From an uncultured Erythrobacter sp. (GTDB lineage: Bacteria > Pseudomonadota > Alphaproteobacteria > Sphingomonadales > Sphingomonadaceae), in assembly GCA_947499095.1 (NCBI GenBank), contig CANMMR010000002.1, positions 310,001 through 374,000 on the forward strand: a stretch of DNA of 64,000 bases, given 5' to 3'. Shown piece by piece: positions 8,435 to 17,349 of this stretch; position 1 is the stretch's first letter; every line of letters begins with the position of its first letter. The notes beneath the pieces were generated by a model. That model worked only from the letters and a program-made list of their open reading frames with translations. It did not search any database and was not told where the DNA came from. A program made the position numbers and the translations under genes.

Positions 8435-11432
8435 GCGCCCCGAGCCCAGCATCTATTCCATCGCCGCCCACCGCGGGTTTGCCGACGCCCTCGTGGCCGG
8501 CCTCGTGCCGCGCTATCGCGAGCCGGACTTCGGCCTCGCGCGTCTTACGCTGCTGCTGCCGAGCAGCCGCGCGCGCCGCACTGTCTCGGAAGCGTTCATC
8601 CGCCGTGCGGGCGAGGCCGGCGAAAGCGGCCTGCTGATGCCGCGCATGGCGGTCGTCGGCGATCTCGATCTCGACGAGACGCTCGGCCCGCTGCTCGATC
8701 CGCTCGGCGCGAGCGACATCCCCCCGGCGATCGATCCGCAGCGGCGGCTGTTCCGACTGGCGCAGCTGATCGGTCAGGAACTGGGCGAGAAAGCACCAGG
8801 CGGCGCGGGTCTGTTGCGGCTTGCGCGCGAGGCGGCTTCGACGATGGACCGGCTGCTGGTCGAAGGCGTCGGTCCGGAGGAGCTGGTTGGCGACCAGGTG
8901 CTCGACCTGTTCGGGTCGCTCGCTTCGCATTGGCAGGACAGTCTACGTCTTTTCGCGACCGTCCAGGCCAAATGGCTCGCCGAGCTGGACGCGCTCGGCA
9001 TGCTCGATCAGGCCGCGCGGCGGAACCGGCTGTTCGATCATGCAGCTGCGTTGTGGCGCAGGGAGACGCCCGCCACGCCGGTGATCGCGGCGGGTGTGAC
9101 GAGCGCAGCGCCGTCGCTCGCGGACCTGCTGCGCGTGATCGCTTATATGCCGCAGGGGGCGGTGATCCTTCCCGATTTCGATCTGACGATGGATCAGGCG
9201 ACCTGGGAGGAACTGGGCAGGGCTGGTGCCGCGCCCGAGCCGGGAGAGACGCCGTTCGCGAAGGATGATGCGGTTACCCACCCGCAATATCACCTCAAAC
9301 TGCTGCTCAGTCGCATGGCGATCCGGCGCGAGGAGGTGCAGCCGTGGCACCGCAAGGGCATGACCGCCGCTCCGCCCGAGCGCAGCCATGCGATCGGCTC
9401 GCTCTTCCTGCCCCCGGAGGCGAGCAAGAGCTGGATCGACCTTCCGGCGGAAAGGCGACGCCTTTCTGGAGTGCGTCTGATGACGACGGCCAATCCGGAG
9501 GAAGAGGCGCAGGCGATCGCGCTACTGGTGCGCGAGGCTGTCGAGGAGCCGGAACAGCGTGTGGCGGTCGTGACGCCGGACCGTGGTCTGGCGCGGCGGG
9601 TCGTCCATCATCTGGAACGGTGGAACATCGTCGCCGACGATTCCGCGGGACGGCCGTTGTCGTCGACTGCGGCGGGCAGGCTGCTGCTACTGCTCGCCGA
9701 GGTAATGGCCGAGGATGCCGCGCCGGTTCCACTTATGGCGCTGCTGGGCCATCCGCTGGTTCGCGGCGACATGGAGCGCGGGACATGGCTGCGACAGCTG
9801 CGCCGGGTGGAGCGCGAACTGCGCGGACCCCGTATGATCGGCGGTCTCGAGCCGGTACGCAAGATCGTCGAGAGACTTTCGGATAGCCATCCCAAGGTCG
9901 CCGAGTGGTTCGCGCAAGTCGAGGCGGTGCTCGCACTATTGCTCGATTTGCCGGATGAGTTGCCGCTCGCCGATCTGCTCGACGCTCTGGTGCTCGCCGG
10001 AGAGGCGCTTTGCGGCGAGGCTCTATGGGCGCGCGAGGACGGGCGCTCGCTCGCCCAGTTCGTCGAAGATTTGAGGGCAAATGCACGAGAGTTGAACTTC
10101 ACGCTGGCGCGCAAGGAGGCTTCCGTCGCCCTTCGCGATGCGATGGAACACGTCGCGGTGCGCGCACCCTATGGCGGCCACGCGCGTGTGCAGGTACTTG
10201 GCCTGCTCGAAAGCCGCATGAACCGCGCCGATCTCGTCATTTGCGGCGGCCTCAACGAAGGTAGCTGGCCGCCTCGCGGTAGCGTGGACTCCTTGCTGGC
10301 ACCGCCATTGCTCCGCGCTCTCGGCGTTCCCGGAGGCGACTTCCGGCTCGGCCTGTCCGCACACGACCTCGCCGGGGCGCTCGGCGCGCCACAAGTGGTG
10401 CTGAGCCGGGCGGAGCGTGACGAAAGCGGCCCGACCATACCTTCGCGCTTCCTCCTCCGGGTCGAAGCGTTGCTCGGCAGCCTTGCGGAGGGTCATCGCG
10501 AACGTCGGATGGTAGAACTTGCGCGCGCGATGGGCCGCGCCAGGCCGATGGAGCCACACCCGAGGCCCGCGCCGGTGCCGACGGCGGAGCAGCGCGATGT
10601 CGACATCTCCGCCACAGCGCTCGACCGGTTGCTCGGCGATCCGTACCAATTCTACGCGCAGAAAATCCTGCAATTGTCTGACCTCGACGCGCTCGATGCC
10701 GAACCGGGGCCGCTGTGGCAGGGCAACGCCGCGCACCTGATCCTGCAGCGGTGGCACGAAGCCCGCGAGAGTGATCCGTCTGCCCCTCTCGCCCCCATCA
10801 TGGACAGGGTGCTGGAAGAGGAGGGCGCCGACCCCGTGACGCGCGGGCTATGGCAACCGCGGCTGGAGGCCGCGCTGCGCTGGATAGAGGAGCAGGTCGA
10901 TACTGCGCCTGAGCGAAAGGTGGTGGCAGTCGAGAAGAAGGGCGCGATGATCTACGACGATGTCCGTGTCCATGGCCGGGCGGACCGGATCGACAGACTG
11001 CCCGACGGTGGCCTCGCAATCGTGGACTACAAGACAGGGTCGCCACCCAGCGCTGCCATGGTCGAGCAGGGCTTCGCGCTGCAACTCGGCATCCTCGGCC
11101 TGATTGCGGAGCGCGGCGGGTTCGACGGCCTCGCGGGCGATCCGGAGAGCTACGAGTACTGGTCGCTCGGCAAGGCCAAGGGCGAGAACGCGCATGGCTT
11201 CGGCTATGTCGAGGTGCCGCTGAAGGTGGACAACAAGCGCAGCGGTGTGCCGCCAGAAGAGTTCCTGCCGCTGACCGCTGCCAAGCTGTCCGAAGCGATT
11301 GCGCGCTTCGTGAAGGGCTCAGATCCGTTCACGGCACGGGAGAACCCCGACTATCCGGCCTATGACACCTACGACCAGTTGATGCGCCTCGACGAGTGGA
11401 TTGCGACGCAGGATGGGGGGGGCGCGGCATGA
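8427..11432 (+). CDS. addB: double-strand-break repair protein AddB (alphaproteobacterial type)
   Basis: The 1001-residue protein is the AddB subunit of the AddAB helicase-nuclease, which resects double-strand ends for RecA loading. The C-terminal PD-(D/E)XK nuclease motif is visible as GLAIVDYKTG (Asp867, Lys869). The N-terminal region resembles an inactivated helicase. No cysteine pattern for the iron-sulphur staple of Bacillus AddB is evident, as is usual in alphaproteobacteria. I chose the GTG at 8427, which overlaps murU by eight bases; reading further upstream would only enter the murU shadow. The stop overlaps addA (ATGA). Confidence 0.93.
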   Translation: MAERPEPSIYSIAAHRGFADALVAGLVPRYREPDFGLARLTLLLPSSRARRTVSEAFIRRAGEAGESGLLMPRMAVVGDLDLDETLGPLLDPLGASDIPPAIDPQRRLFRLAQLIGQELGEKAPGGAGLLRLAREAASTMDRLLVEGVGPEELVGDQVLDLFGSLASHWQDSLRLFATVQAKWLAELDALGMLDQAARRNRLFDHAAALWRRETPATPVIAAGVTSAAPSLADLLRVIAYMPQGAVILPDFDLTMDQATWEELGRAGAAPEPGETPFAKDDAVTHPQYHLKLLLSRMAIRREEVQPWHRKGMTAAPPERSHAIGSLFLPPEASKSWIDLPAERRRLSGVRLMTTANPEEEAQAIALLVREAVEEPEQRVAVVTPDRGLARRVVHHLERWNIVADDSAGRPLSSTAAGRLLLLLAEVMAEDAAPVPLMALLGHPLVRGDMERGTWLRQLRRVERELRGPRMIGGLEPVRKIVERLSDSHPKVAEWFAQVEAVLALLLDLPDELPLADLLDALVLAGEALCGEALWAREDGRSLAQFVEDLRANARELNFTLARKEASVALRDAMEHVAVRAPYGGHARVQVLGLLESRMNRADLVICGGLNEGSWPPRGSVDSLLAPPLLRALGVPGGDFRLGLSAHDLAGALGAPQVVLSRAERDESGPTIPSRFLLRVEALLGSLAEGHRERRMVELARAMGRARPMEPHPRPAPVPTAEQRDVDISATALDRLLGDPYQFYAQKILQLSDLDALDAEPGPLWQGNAAHLILQRWHEARESDPSAPLAPIMDRVLEEEGADPVTRGLWQPRLEAALRWIEEQVDTAPERKVVAVEKKGAMIYDDVRVHGRADRIDRLPDGGLAIVDYKTGSPPSAAMVEQGFALQLGILGLIAERGGFDGLAGDPESYEYWSLGKAKGENAHGFGYVEVPLKVDNKRSGVPPEEFLPLTAAKLSEAIARFVKGSDPFTARENPDYPAYDTYDQLMRLDEWIATQDGGGAA

Positions 11433-14400
11433 GCGGCATTGTCTATCCCCTGCAGGGCAAGCAGCGCCCGGCGGTCGAGCCGCAGGACAGCGTGTGGCTC
11501 TCGGCCAGCGCGGGCACCGGCAAAACGCAGGTTCTTTCGGCGCGTGTGCTTCGGCTACTGCTGGAGCCTGGAGCAGACCCTTCGCAGATATTGTGCTTGA
11601 CCTTCACCAAGGCTGGCGCGGCGGAAATGGCGGTGCGCGTCAATTCGGTGCTGGCGCGCTGGGTGCGGATGGATGCGGTCAGGCTCGCCGAAGAGCTGGG
11701 CTATCTGGGCGCTCCGATCGATCCCGAGACCCAGTCCCGGGCCCGCGCGCTGTTCGCGCGGGTGCTCGATTGTCCGGGCGGCGGATTGCGGATCGATACG
11801 ATCCATGCCTTTGCGCAATATCTGCTGGCGGCCTTTCCGGGGGAGGCGGGACTTTTGCCGGGATCACGCCCGATGGAAGACCGCGAGCGCGACCTGCTGA
11901 GCCGCGAGATGCTGCACGACCTGCTGCAGGAGGCCGATCCCCGCATCCTCGAAGCGGTCGGCGAGATGAGCCGGCGCAAGGGACCGGACGCCGTGCGCGG
12001 ATGGCTGATGCGCTGCGCACGTCACATGGACTTGTGGGAAGGACCGGCAAGCTGGCAGCCGCCGATGCAGCCACGCGTGCGCCAGCTGCTCGGCATTCCG
12101 AGCGATGCCGACGAGGCGTGGATTGCCGACGCCTGCTCGAATGAAACATTTCCTGTGGGAGACCTGCTCGCTTGCAGCAGGGCCAATGCGGAATGGGGTA
12201 CGGCGACTGGTCTGAAAAGTTCGGACTTTGCCGCATCCTGGTTGGCGGCTGGTCAAGACCAGCGGCTGGCGACCATCGACGGCTTCTTCGGCACCCTCCT
12301 GACGAAAAAGGGTGAGCCGAGCAGGCTGTCGAATCTCGAGAAGATCGATCCGGCTTATCCTGGGCTGATCGCCAGCATCGTCGACGGCGTCCGGCAGGTA
12401 AGCGAACGCAAGACGCTGCTCGAACTTGCGGCGTTTCTCGCGCCGCAGCTTGAAGCGGGCCGGGCGTTTGCCCTCAAATGGCAGGAGGCCAAGCAGCGCG
12501 AGGGGCTGGTCGATTTCGACGACCTGATTGCGCGGGCTGCCGAGCTTCTTTCTCGAAGCGATATGGCGGACTGGATCCGCTACAAGCTCGACCGCAGTTT
12601 CGACCATATCCTCGTCGACGAGGCGCAGGACACCAACAGCGCGCAATGGGCGATCATCAAGGCGCTGACGGACGACTACTTCTCCGGCGAAGGGGCTCGC
12701 GGCAACGCGGTGCGCACGATCTTCACGGTGGGCGACTACAAGCAGGCGATCTTCGGCTTCCAAGGCACCAGCCCGGAAAATTTCCGCAGCGCACGTGATT
12801 GGTTTCGCGACCGAATGGATGCGACGGCTGATGCGGCCGAAGCCCTGCGGGACGCGCCGCGCCCCCGGCGGCTCGAGGAATACGGGCTGGAACGCAGTTA
12901 TCGGACCAATGCCGTGGTGCTCGATTTCGTCGACCGCGCGATCGATGCGATCGGCTATGACGGTCTCGGCCTCGATCGACGGGACGAGCCGCACGTTGGC
13001 AGCGACAAGCCCGGGCTGGTGACGCTGTGGAAGGACGTGCGCGTCGCAGAGGACGCTGCGGAGGATGCCGACGACGGCAACGGTTGGCTGGCCCGCCACG
13101 ACCGGATGATGGCGGACAAGATCGCCCGCCAAGTTAAACAATGGCTGGACGAGGACGAACCGGGTTTTACCCTCTCCAAGGGTGAGCCGCGCCGCGCCAC
13201 GGCGGGCGACATCATGATCCTCGTCCAGAAACGGCGTGAATTAGCCTCCCTGATTGTTGCGCGCCTCTATCGCCACGGCGTGCCAGTGGCGGGTGTTGAC
13301 CGTTTGCGCTTGGGCAACCCGCTTGCAGTCAAGGATTTGATGGCCGCCATCCGTTTCGCAGCCCAGCCGCTCGACGACCTGACGCTCGCCTCGTTGCTGG
13401 TGTCGCCGCTGATCGGCTGGTCGCAGGAGGACCTGCTGGAGCACGGCTTCCGGCCGCCGAAGGTGCGCCTATGGGAGCATCTGCGCGACAGCGAGGCGCC
13501 GCTGGTGCAAGAAACTGTCGCGTCTCTGCGCGAAATCCTGCGCCGCGCCGACTTCGACAGCCCGCAGCAATTGCTCCACTGGATCCTCGTCGGACCAATG
13601 GATGGCCGCCGCAAGCTCGTCGCGAGGCTCGGGCGCGAAGCGAACGATCCGATCGACGAACTGCTCAACGCGGCGAATGCCTATACCAGCACGCAAGTCG
13701 CCAGTCTGCAGGGCTTCATCCGCTGGTTCGATGCGGGCGACGGCGAGTTGAAGCGCGAAGCAGGCGAGGGCGGGGACCAGGTTCGGGTGATGACGGTGCA
13801 CGGCTCAAAGGGCCTGCAGGCACCGATCGTGATCCTCGCGGATGCTGCCATCCGCCCCGATGCGGCAGGGGAACTGGCGCTGGAGGACCGTCCGCTAGGT
13901 GCGGATGACGCCCGCGCCGTTCCGCTGCCCGGTCTAACGAAAGGCGAGAAGGTAGGGCCGGTCGCGGAGCTCGATGCGGCTGAAACGGCCAAGGCGATGC
14001 AGGAGCATTGGCGGTTGCTCTATGTCGCAATGACCCGGGCGGAGGAGGCGCTGTTCATCGGCGGGTCGCTCGGGCCGCGCGATGCGAAGAACGGGCCGCA
14101 CGTGGATAGCTGGTATGCGCGGCTGCGCGACCTGTTCGAAGCGGATGAGGGGCTGGAGGACGAGATCTGGGGCGCTCGCTGGGAGATCGGTGCGCTTGCG
14201 CCATCGGTGCCGGCAATTGCGGAGGTCGAGACGAATGCCCTCCCGCAACTACCGGTCTGGGCAACCACGCCGGTCGGCCCCGAACCGCGCCCGCCACGCC
14301 CCCTTTCGCCCTCGGGCCTCGGCGAAGTGGAGGGAAGCGATCCGCCGCTGCCGCCCGATCATGCGGCACAAGCGGCGCGCCGAGGCACGCTGATCCACGC

Positions 14401-14908
14401 GCTGCTCGAACGAATGCCACAGGTCGCGCCCGACCAGCGCGCCGATCGTGCGCGCGAATGGCTCGCACGGCAGGGCGGCGACTTCGATGCCGAGGCGCGC
14501 GAGGAGATGCTCGATCGGGCACTGACGGTACTCGATCACCCTGACTTCGGCGCGATCTTCGGGCCCGAAGCGCTGGCCGAGATACCGTTGGCAGCAACGG
14601 TAGAAGGGCAGGTCGTCATGGGCACAGCCGACCGGCTGCTGGTGACAGCCGATTCGGTGACGGTCGTCGATTTCAAAACCGCGCGGCGGCCCCCTTTCAC
14701 CATTGATGAGGTCCCCGACAGCACGATGCGCCAGATGGCCGCTTATGTCGCGGCGTTGGAGGTGATCTACCCAGGACGAAGGGTCGAAGCCGCCATACTC
14801 TATACCCAGACGCCGCAGCTGATCGCCTTGCCGCCAGCGCGGCTCGATGACTACAAGGGCGCGTTTGCAGCGCGGCAGGAAAGCTTTGCCCTGCCATCCG
14901 TTGAGTAA
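11429..14908 (+). CDS. addA: double-strand-break repair helicase AddA
   Basis: This 1159-residue UvrD-like superfamily 1 helicase-nuclease has Walker A ASAGTGKT at residues 26-33, the DEAQD box at about 397-401, later helicase motifs including VMTVHGSKGLQ and LLYVAMTRAEE, and a C-terminal nuclease motif VVDFKTARR at about residue 1080. It is the motor subunit of AddAB. The ATG lies in the ATGA overlap with addB. The frame stays intact throughout. A 52-base gap with its own ribosome site separates it from trxA. Confidence 0.95.
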   Translation: MSGIVYPLQGKQRPAVEPQDSVWLSASAGTGKTQVLSARVLRLLLEPGADPSQILCLTFTKAGAAEMAVRVNSVLARWVRMDAVRLAEELGYLGAPIDPETQSRARALFARVLDCPGGGLRIDTIHAFAQYLLAAFPGEAGLLPGSRPMEDRERDLLSREMLHDLLQEADPRILEAVGEMSRRKGPDAVRGWLMRCARHMDLWEGPASWQPPMQPRVRQLLGIPSDADEAWIADACSNETFPVGDLLACSRANAEWGTATGLKSSDFAASWLAAGQDQRLATIDGFFGTLLTKKGEPSRLSNLEKIDPAYPGLIASIVDGVRQVSERKTLLELAAFLAPQLEAGRAFALKWQEAKQREGLVDFDDLIARAAELLSRSDMADWIRYKLDRSFDHILVDEAQDTNSAQWAIIKALTDDYFSGEGARGNAVRTIFTVGDYKQAIFGFQGTSPENFRSARDWFRDRMDATADAAEALRDAPRPRRLEEYGLERSYRTNAVVLDFVDRAIDAIGYDGLGLDRRDEPHVGSDKPGLVTLWKDVRVAEDAAEDADDGNGWLARHDRMMADKIARQVKQWLDEDEPGFTLSKGEPRRATAGDIMILVQKRRELASLIVARLYRHGVPVAGVDRLRLGNPLAVKDLMAAIRFAAQPLDDLTLASLLVSPLIGWSQEDLLEHGFRPPKVRLWEHLRDSEAPLVQETVASLREILRRADFDSPQQLLHWILVGPMDGRRKLVARLGREANDPIDELLNAANAYTSTQVASLQGFIRWFDAGDGELKREAGEGGDQVRVMTVHGSKGLQAPIVILADAAIRPDAAGELALEDRPLGADDARAVPLPGLTKGEKVGPVAELDAAETAKAMQEHWRLLYVAMTRAEEALFIGGSLGPRDAKNGPHVDSWYARLRDLFEADEGLEDEIWGARWEIGALAPSVPAIAEVETNALPQLPVWATTPVGPEPRPPRPLSPSGLGEVEGSDPPLPPDHAAQAARRGTLIHALLERMPQVAPDQRADRAREWLARQGGDFDAEAREEMLDRALTVLDHPDFGAIFGPEALAEIPLAATVEGQVVMGTADRLLVTADSVTVVDFKTARRPPFTIDEVPDSTMRQMAAYVAALEVIYPGRRVEAAILYTQTPQLIALPPARLDDYKGAFAARQESFALPSVE

Positions 14909-14960
14909 TCGATGCCCGCCCCCAAATGGGCTCGCGACACAGAATCTCAGGAGATACCCC

Positions 14961-15281
14961 ATGGCCACCACCGCCGTAACCGACGCCAGCTTCAAGTCCG
15001 ACGTGCTGGAAAGCGACAAGCCCGTGCTGGTCGATTTCTGGGCCGACTGGTGTGGCCCGTGCAAGATGATCGCACCCGCGCTCGAAGAATTGAGCGAGGA
15101 ACTGGGCGACAAGGTCACCATCGCCAAGATGGACATCATGGAAAACCCGGAAGTGCCGGGCGGCATGGGCGTCCAGTCGATCCCTTATCTGGTGCTGTTC
15201 AAGAACGGCGAGCCGGCCGCGCACATGCGCGGCGCGGCGCCCAAGGGCCAGCTCAAGCAGTGGCTCGAAGGCGAGCTCTAA
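14961..15281 (+). CDS. trxA: thioredoxin
   Basis: This is a 106-residue thioredoxin with the active site WCGPC and the cis-proline segment SIPYLVLF. It is a cytoplasmic dithiol reductant for ribonucleotide reductase, peroxiredoxins and others. AGGAGA is positioned seven bases before the ATG at 14961, which decides the start over the longer open frame. trxA follows addA here, an arrangement I recall from other alphaproteobacteria. It converges on the phosphatase-like gene, sharing four bases at the stop codons. Confidence 0.96.
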   Translation: MATTAVTDASFKSDVLESDKPVLVDFWADWCGPCKMIAPALEELSEELGDKVTIAKMDIMENPEVPGGMGVQSIPYLVLFKNGEPAAHMRGAAPKGQLKQWLEGEL

Positions 15282-16087
15282 TCCAGTTTCGCATAACGTT
15301 CGGCCAGCTCGTCCCACAGGGCGGGGTTGGCCGCACCCAGCAGACCCGTTCGGCCCACCTCGTCCACGCGATACGGTGAGCCGTCGGGCCGCGCTGTTTT
15401 TCCGCCCGCCTCGTTGAGCCACAGCGCTCCGGCGGCGTGGTCCCAGGCCAGCGTCCGTTCGAAGATCGACACATCGTTCAGCCCCAGCGCCAGCCGCGGA
15501 TACTGCTCCGCCGCGCAATAGGGGATGTCTACCAAGTCGTAATGCGGCGCGATATGCGCCTTTGTGGCTTCGCGCCGTGCTTCTTCCATGAAGACCAGCG
15601 AAATGGCTGCTACCGGACGATCCCCGCCAGTCGATCGCGCCGACACCTTCTGACCATCGATGAAAGCCCCTTTCCCGCGATGCGCGGTGCAGAGGCGACC
15701 TGTCAGGCAGTCGTAGAGCCAGCCGGTATGCGCCTCGCCGCCAGAGGCCATCGCGATCAGGATGCCGAAGGGCGGCTTTCCGGCTGCGAAGTTGCGGGTG
15801 CCGTCGATCGGGTCGACGATCCAGCAGTCGCCGGACAGGCGATCGAGAACAGTCGAATCGGCATGGGCGGCTTCCTCGCCGACTACGGCCAAGCCCGGAA
15901 TAATCCTAGACAGGCCCTCGCTCAGCATGGCCTCGCTTTCGCGGTCGGCAATGGTGACCGGATCGTTGCCGCCCTTGTCCTCGATATCGCCGACCGCGAG
16001 ATTGCGGTAAAGCGGGAGGATCGCCTTCTCGGTCGTTCTCCGCAGCAGTCGTTCAACCGCCGAATGCAGAGCGTCGATGCCGCTCAT
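15278..16087 (-). CDS. inositol monophosphatase family protein
   Basis: The 269-residue protein has the metal-binding signatures of the lithium-sensitive phosphatases: GEE at residues 70-72, VDPIDGT with Asp92 and Asp95, and WDHAAG in the C-terminal half. Members dephosphorylate inositol phosphate, histidinol phosphate or 3'-phosphoadenosine 5'-phosphate; the sequence alone does not separate these. Its start overlaps the argJ stop (ATGA), and this pairing with an arginine-biosynthesis gene makes a HisN-type amino-acid role worth considering. The frame is open upstream, but only through the end of argJ. Confidence 0.9.
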   Translation of the reverse strand: MSGIDALHSAVERLLRRTTEKAILPLYRNLAVGDIEDKGGNDPVTIADRESEAMLSEGLSRIIPGLAVVGEEAAHADSTVLDRLSGDCWIVDPIDGTRNFAAGKPPFGILIAMASGGEAHTGWLYDCLTGRLCTAHRGKGAFIDGQKVSARSTGGDRPVAAISLVFMEEARREATKAHIAPHYDLVDIPYCAAEQYPRLALGLNDVSIFERTLAWDHAAGALWLNEAGGKTARPDGSPYRVDEVGRTGLLGAANPALWDELAERYAKLD

Positions 16088-17310
16088 GAGCGATAGTCGG
16101 CGTTGATCGAGATGTATCCGTCCGTCAGATCGCAGGTCCACACAGTCGCGCGGCCTTCGCCGATCCCGAGATCGACGTCCATTCGAATTTCCTTTCCGGC
16201 GAGATGCTGTGCCACCGGGCCCTCGTCGTAATCGGGCAGAGGTTGCCCGTCCTTCGCCGCCCATGTCCCCCCGAACCCGATGGAAAGCCGGTCGCGATCT
16301 GCCGGCTCCCCGGCCTTGCCCACTGCCATTACGACGCGGCCCCAGTTCGCATCGCCGCCCGCGATAGCCGTCTTCACCAGAGGCGAATTGGCAATCGCGA
16401 GACCCACGCGACGCGCACTTTCATCGCTCTCCGCTCCCGATACCGCGATCTCGACAAATTTCTGTGCGCCTTCGCCATCCCGCACGACCAGTTGGGCCAG
16501 CGTCCGGCAGACCTCGAGCAGGGCGGCGTAGAAGGCGTCGGCCCCGGCATCGTCCCATCCTGCCAGCGTCGCATTCGCGGCTTTCCCGGTCGCAAAGACC
16601 AGCACCGTGTCGCTGGTCGACGTGTCGCCGTCGACGGTAATGCAGGAGAAGGTCGCGGCGTTCGCTTTATCCAGCATTTCCTGCAGGAAGGCGGGTTCCA
16701 CCGCCGCGTCAGTGAAGACGTAACCGAGCATCGTCGCCATGTCGGGCGCGATCATGCCGCTGCCCTTGATGATCCCCGCCAGTTCGACCCGCGTTTCGCC
16801 GACGATAGCCGAAGCACCGGCACCCTTTGCAAAAGTGTCGGTCGTGCCGATGGCATCGGTCGCATCTCGCCAGCCGCAGGGTTGCGCATCGAGGGCCGCG
16901 GCGATCCCCGCTCGCGCCTTGTCCTTCGGCAGCGGAACTCCGATCACTCCGGTCGATGAGACGAACACGTCGCTCGGCTCGCAGCCTAGCGCGCCAGCCA
17001 CTTGGGCCATGATCTGCTCGACCGCTTCGCGCCCGCGAAAGCCGGTGAAGGCATTGGAATTGCCAGCGTTGACGACCAGCGCGCGGGCCTGACCAAGCTT
17101 TACTTGCTCCCTGCCCAGTTCGACCTCGCTGGAAGCACACGCGCTCTTGGTGAATACGCCCGCGACGCTCGTGTCCGGAGCCAGCTCCACCAGCGTCAGA
17201 TCGCAGCGGTCCCAATTCTTGTACCGTGCCCTTGCGACACGCAAAGTTACACCCTCGATGGCGGGCAGCTCGGGAAAGGAAACGGCGAGGGGGGAGCGGG
17301 CGAGGTCCAT
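16084..17310 (-). CDS. argJ: bifunctional glutamate N-acetyltransferase / amino-acid acetyltransferase ArgJ
   Basis: This 408-residue protein makes N-acetylglutamate and releases ornithine in the cyclic arginine pathway. ArgJ is made as a precursor that cleaves itself before a threonine; that site is seen in KGSGMIAPDMATML (Thr near residue 193). The oxyanion segment SSTGVIG and the AGNSNAFTG stretch also match. I prefer the ATG at 17310; a TTG at 17346 would add 12 basic residues but is a weaker start. The gene is upstream of, and coupled to, the phosphatase gene. Confidence 0.94.
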   Translation of the reverse strand: MDLARSPLAVSFPELPAIEGVTLRVARARYKNWDRCDLTLVELAPDTSVAGVFTKSACASSEVELGREQVKLGQARALVVNAGNSNAFTGFRGREAVEQIMAQVAGALGCEPSDVFVSSTGVIGVPLPKDKARAGIAAALDAQPCGWRDATDAIGTTDTFAKGAGASAIVGETRVELAGIIKGSGMIAPDMATMLGYVFTDAAVEPAFLQEMLDKANAATFSCITVDGDTSTSDTVLVFATGKAANATLAGWDDAGADAFYAALLEVCRTLAQLVVRDGEGAQKFVEIAVSGAESDESARRVGLAIANSPLVKTAIAGGDANWGRVVMAVGKAGEPADRDRLSIGFGGTWAAKDGQPLPDYDEGPVAQHLAGKEIRMDVDLGIGEGRATVWTCDLTDGYISINADYRS

Positions 17311-17349
17311 GCCTCGCGCGCTACCCCCCGATTTTCGCTTTGCCAAGCG

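Noticed and set aside
17311..17346. TTG start of argJ at 17346
   Set aside because: It adds only a basic 12-residue stretch absent from the family, while an ATG at 17310 gives the usual length.
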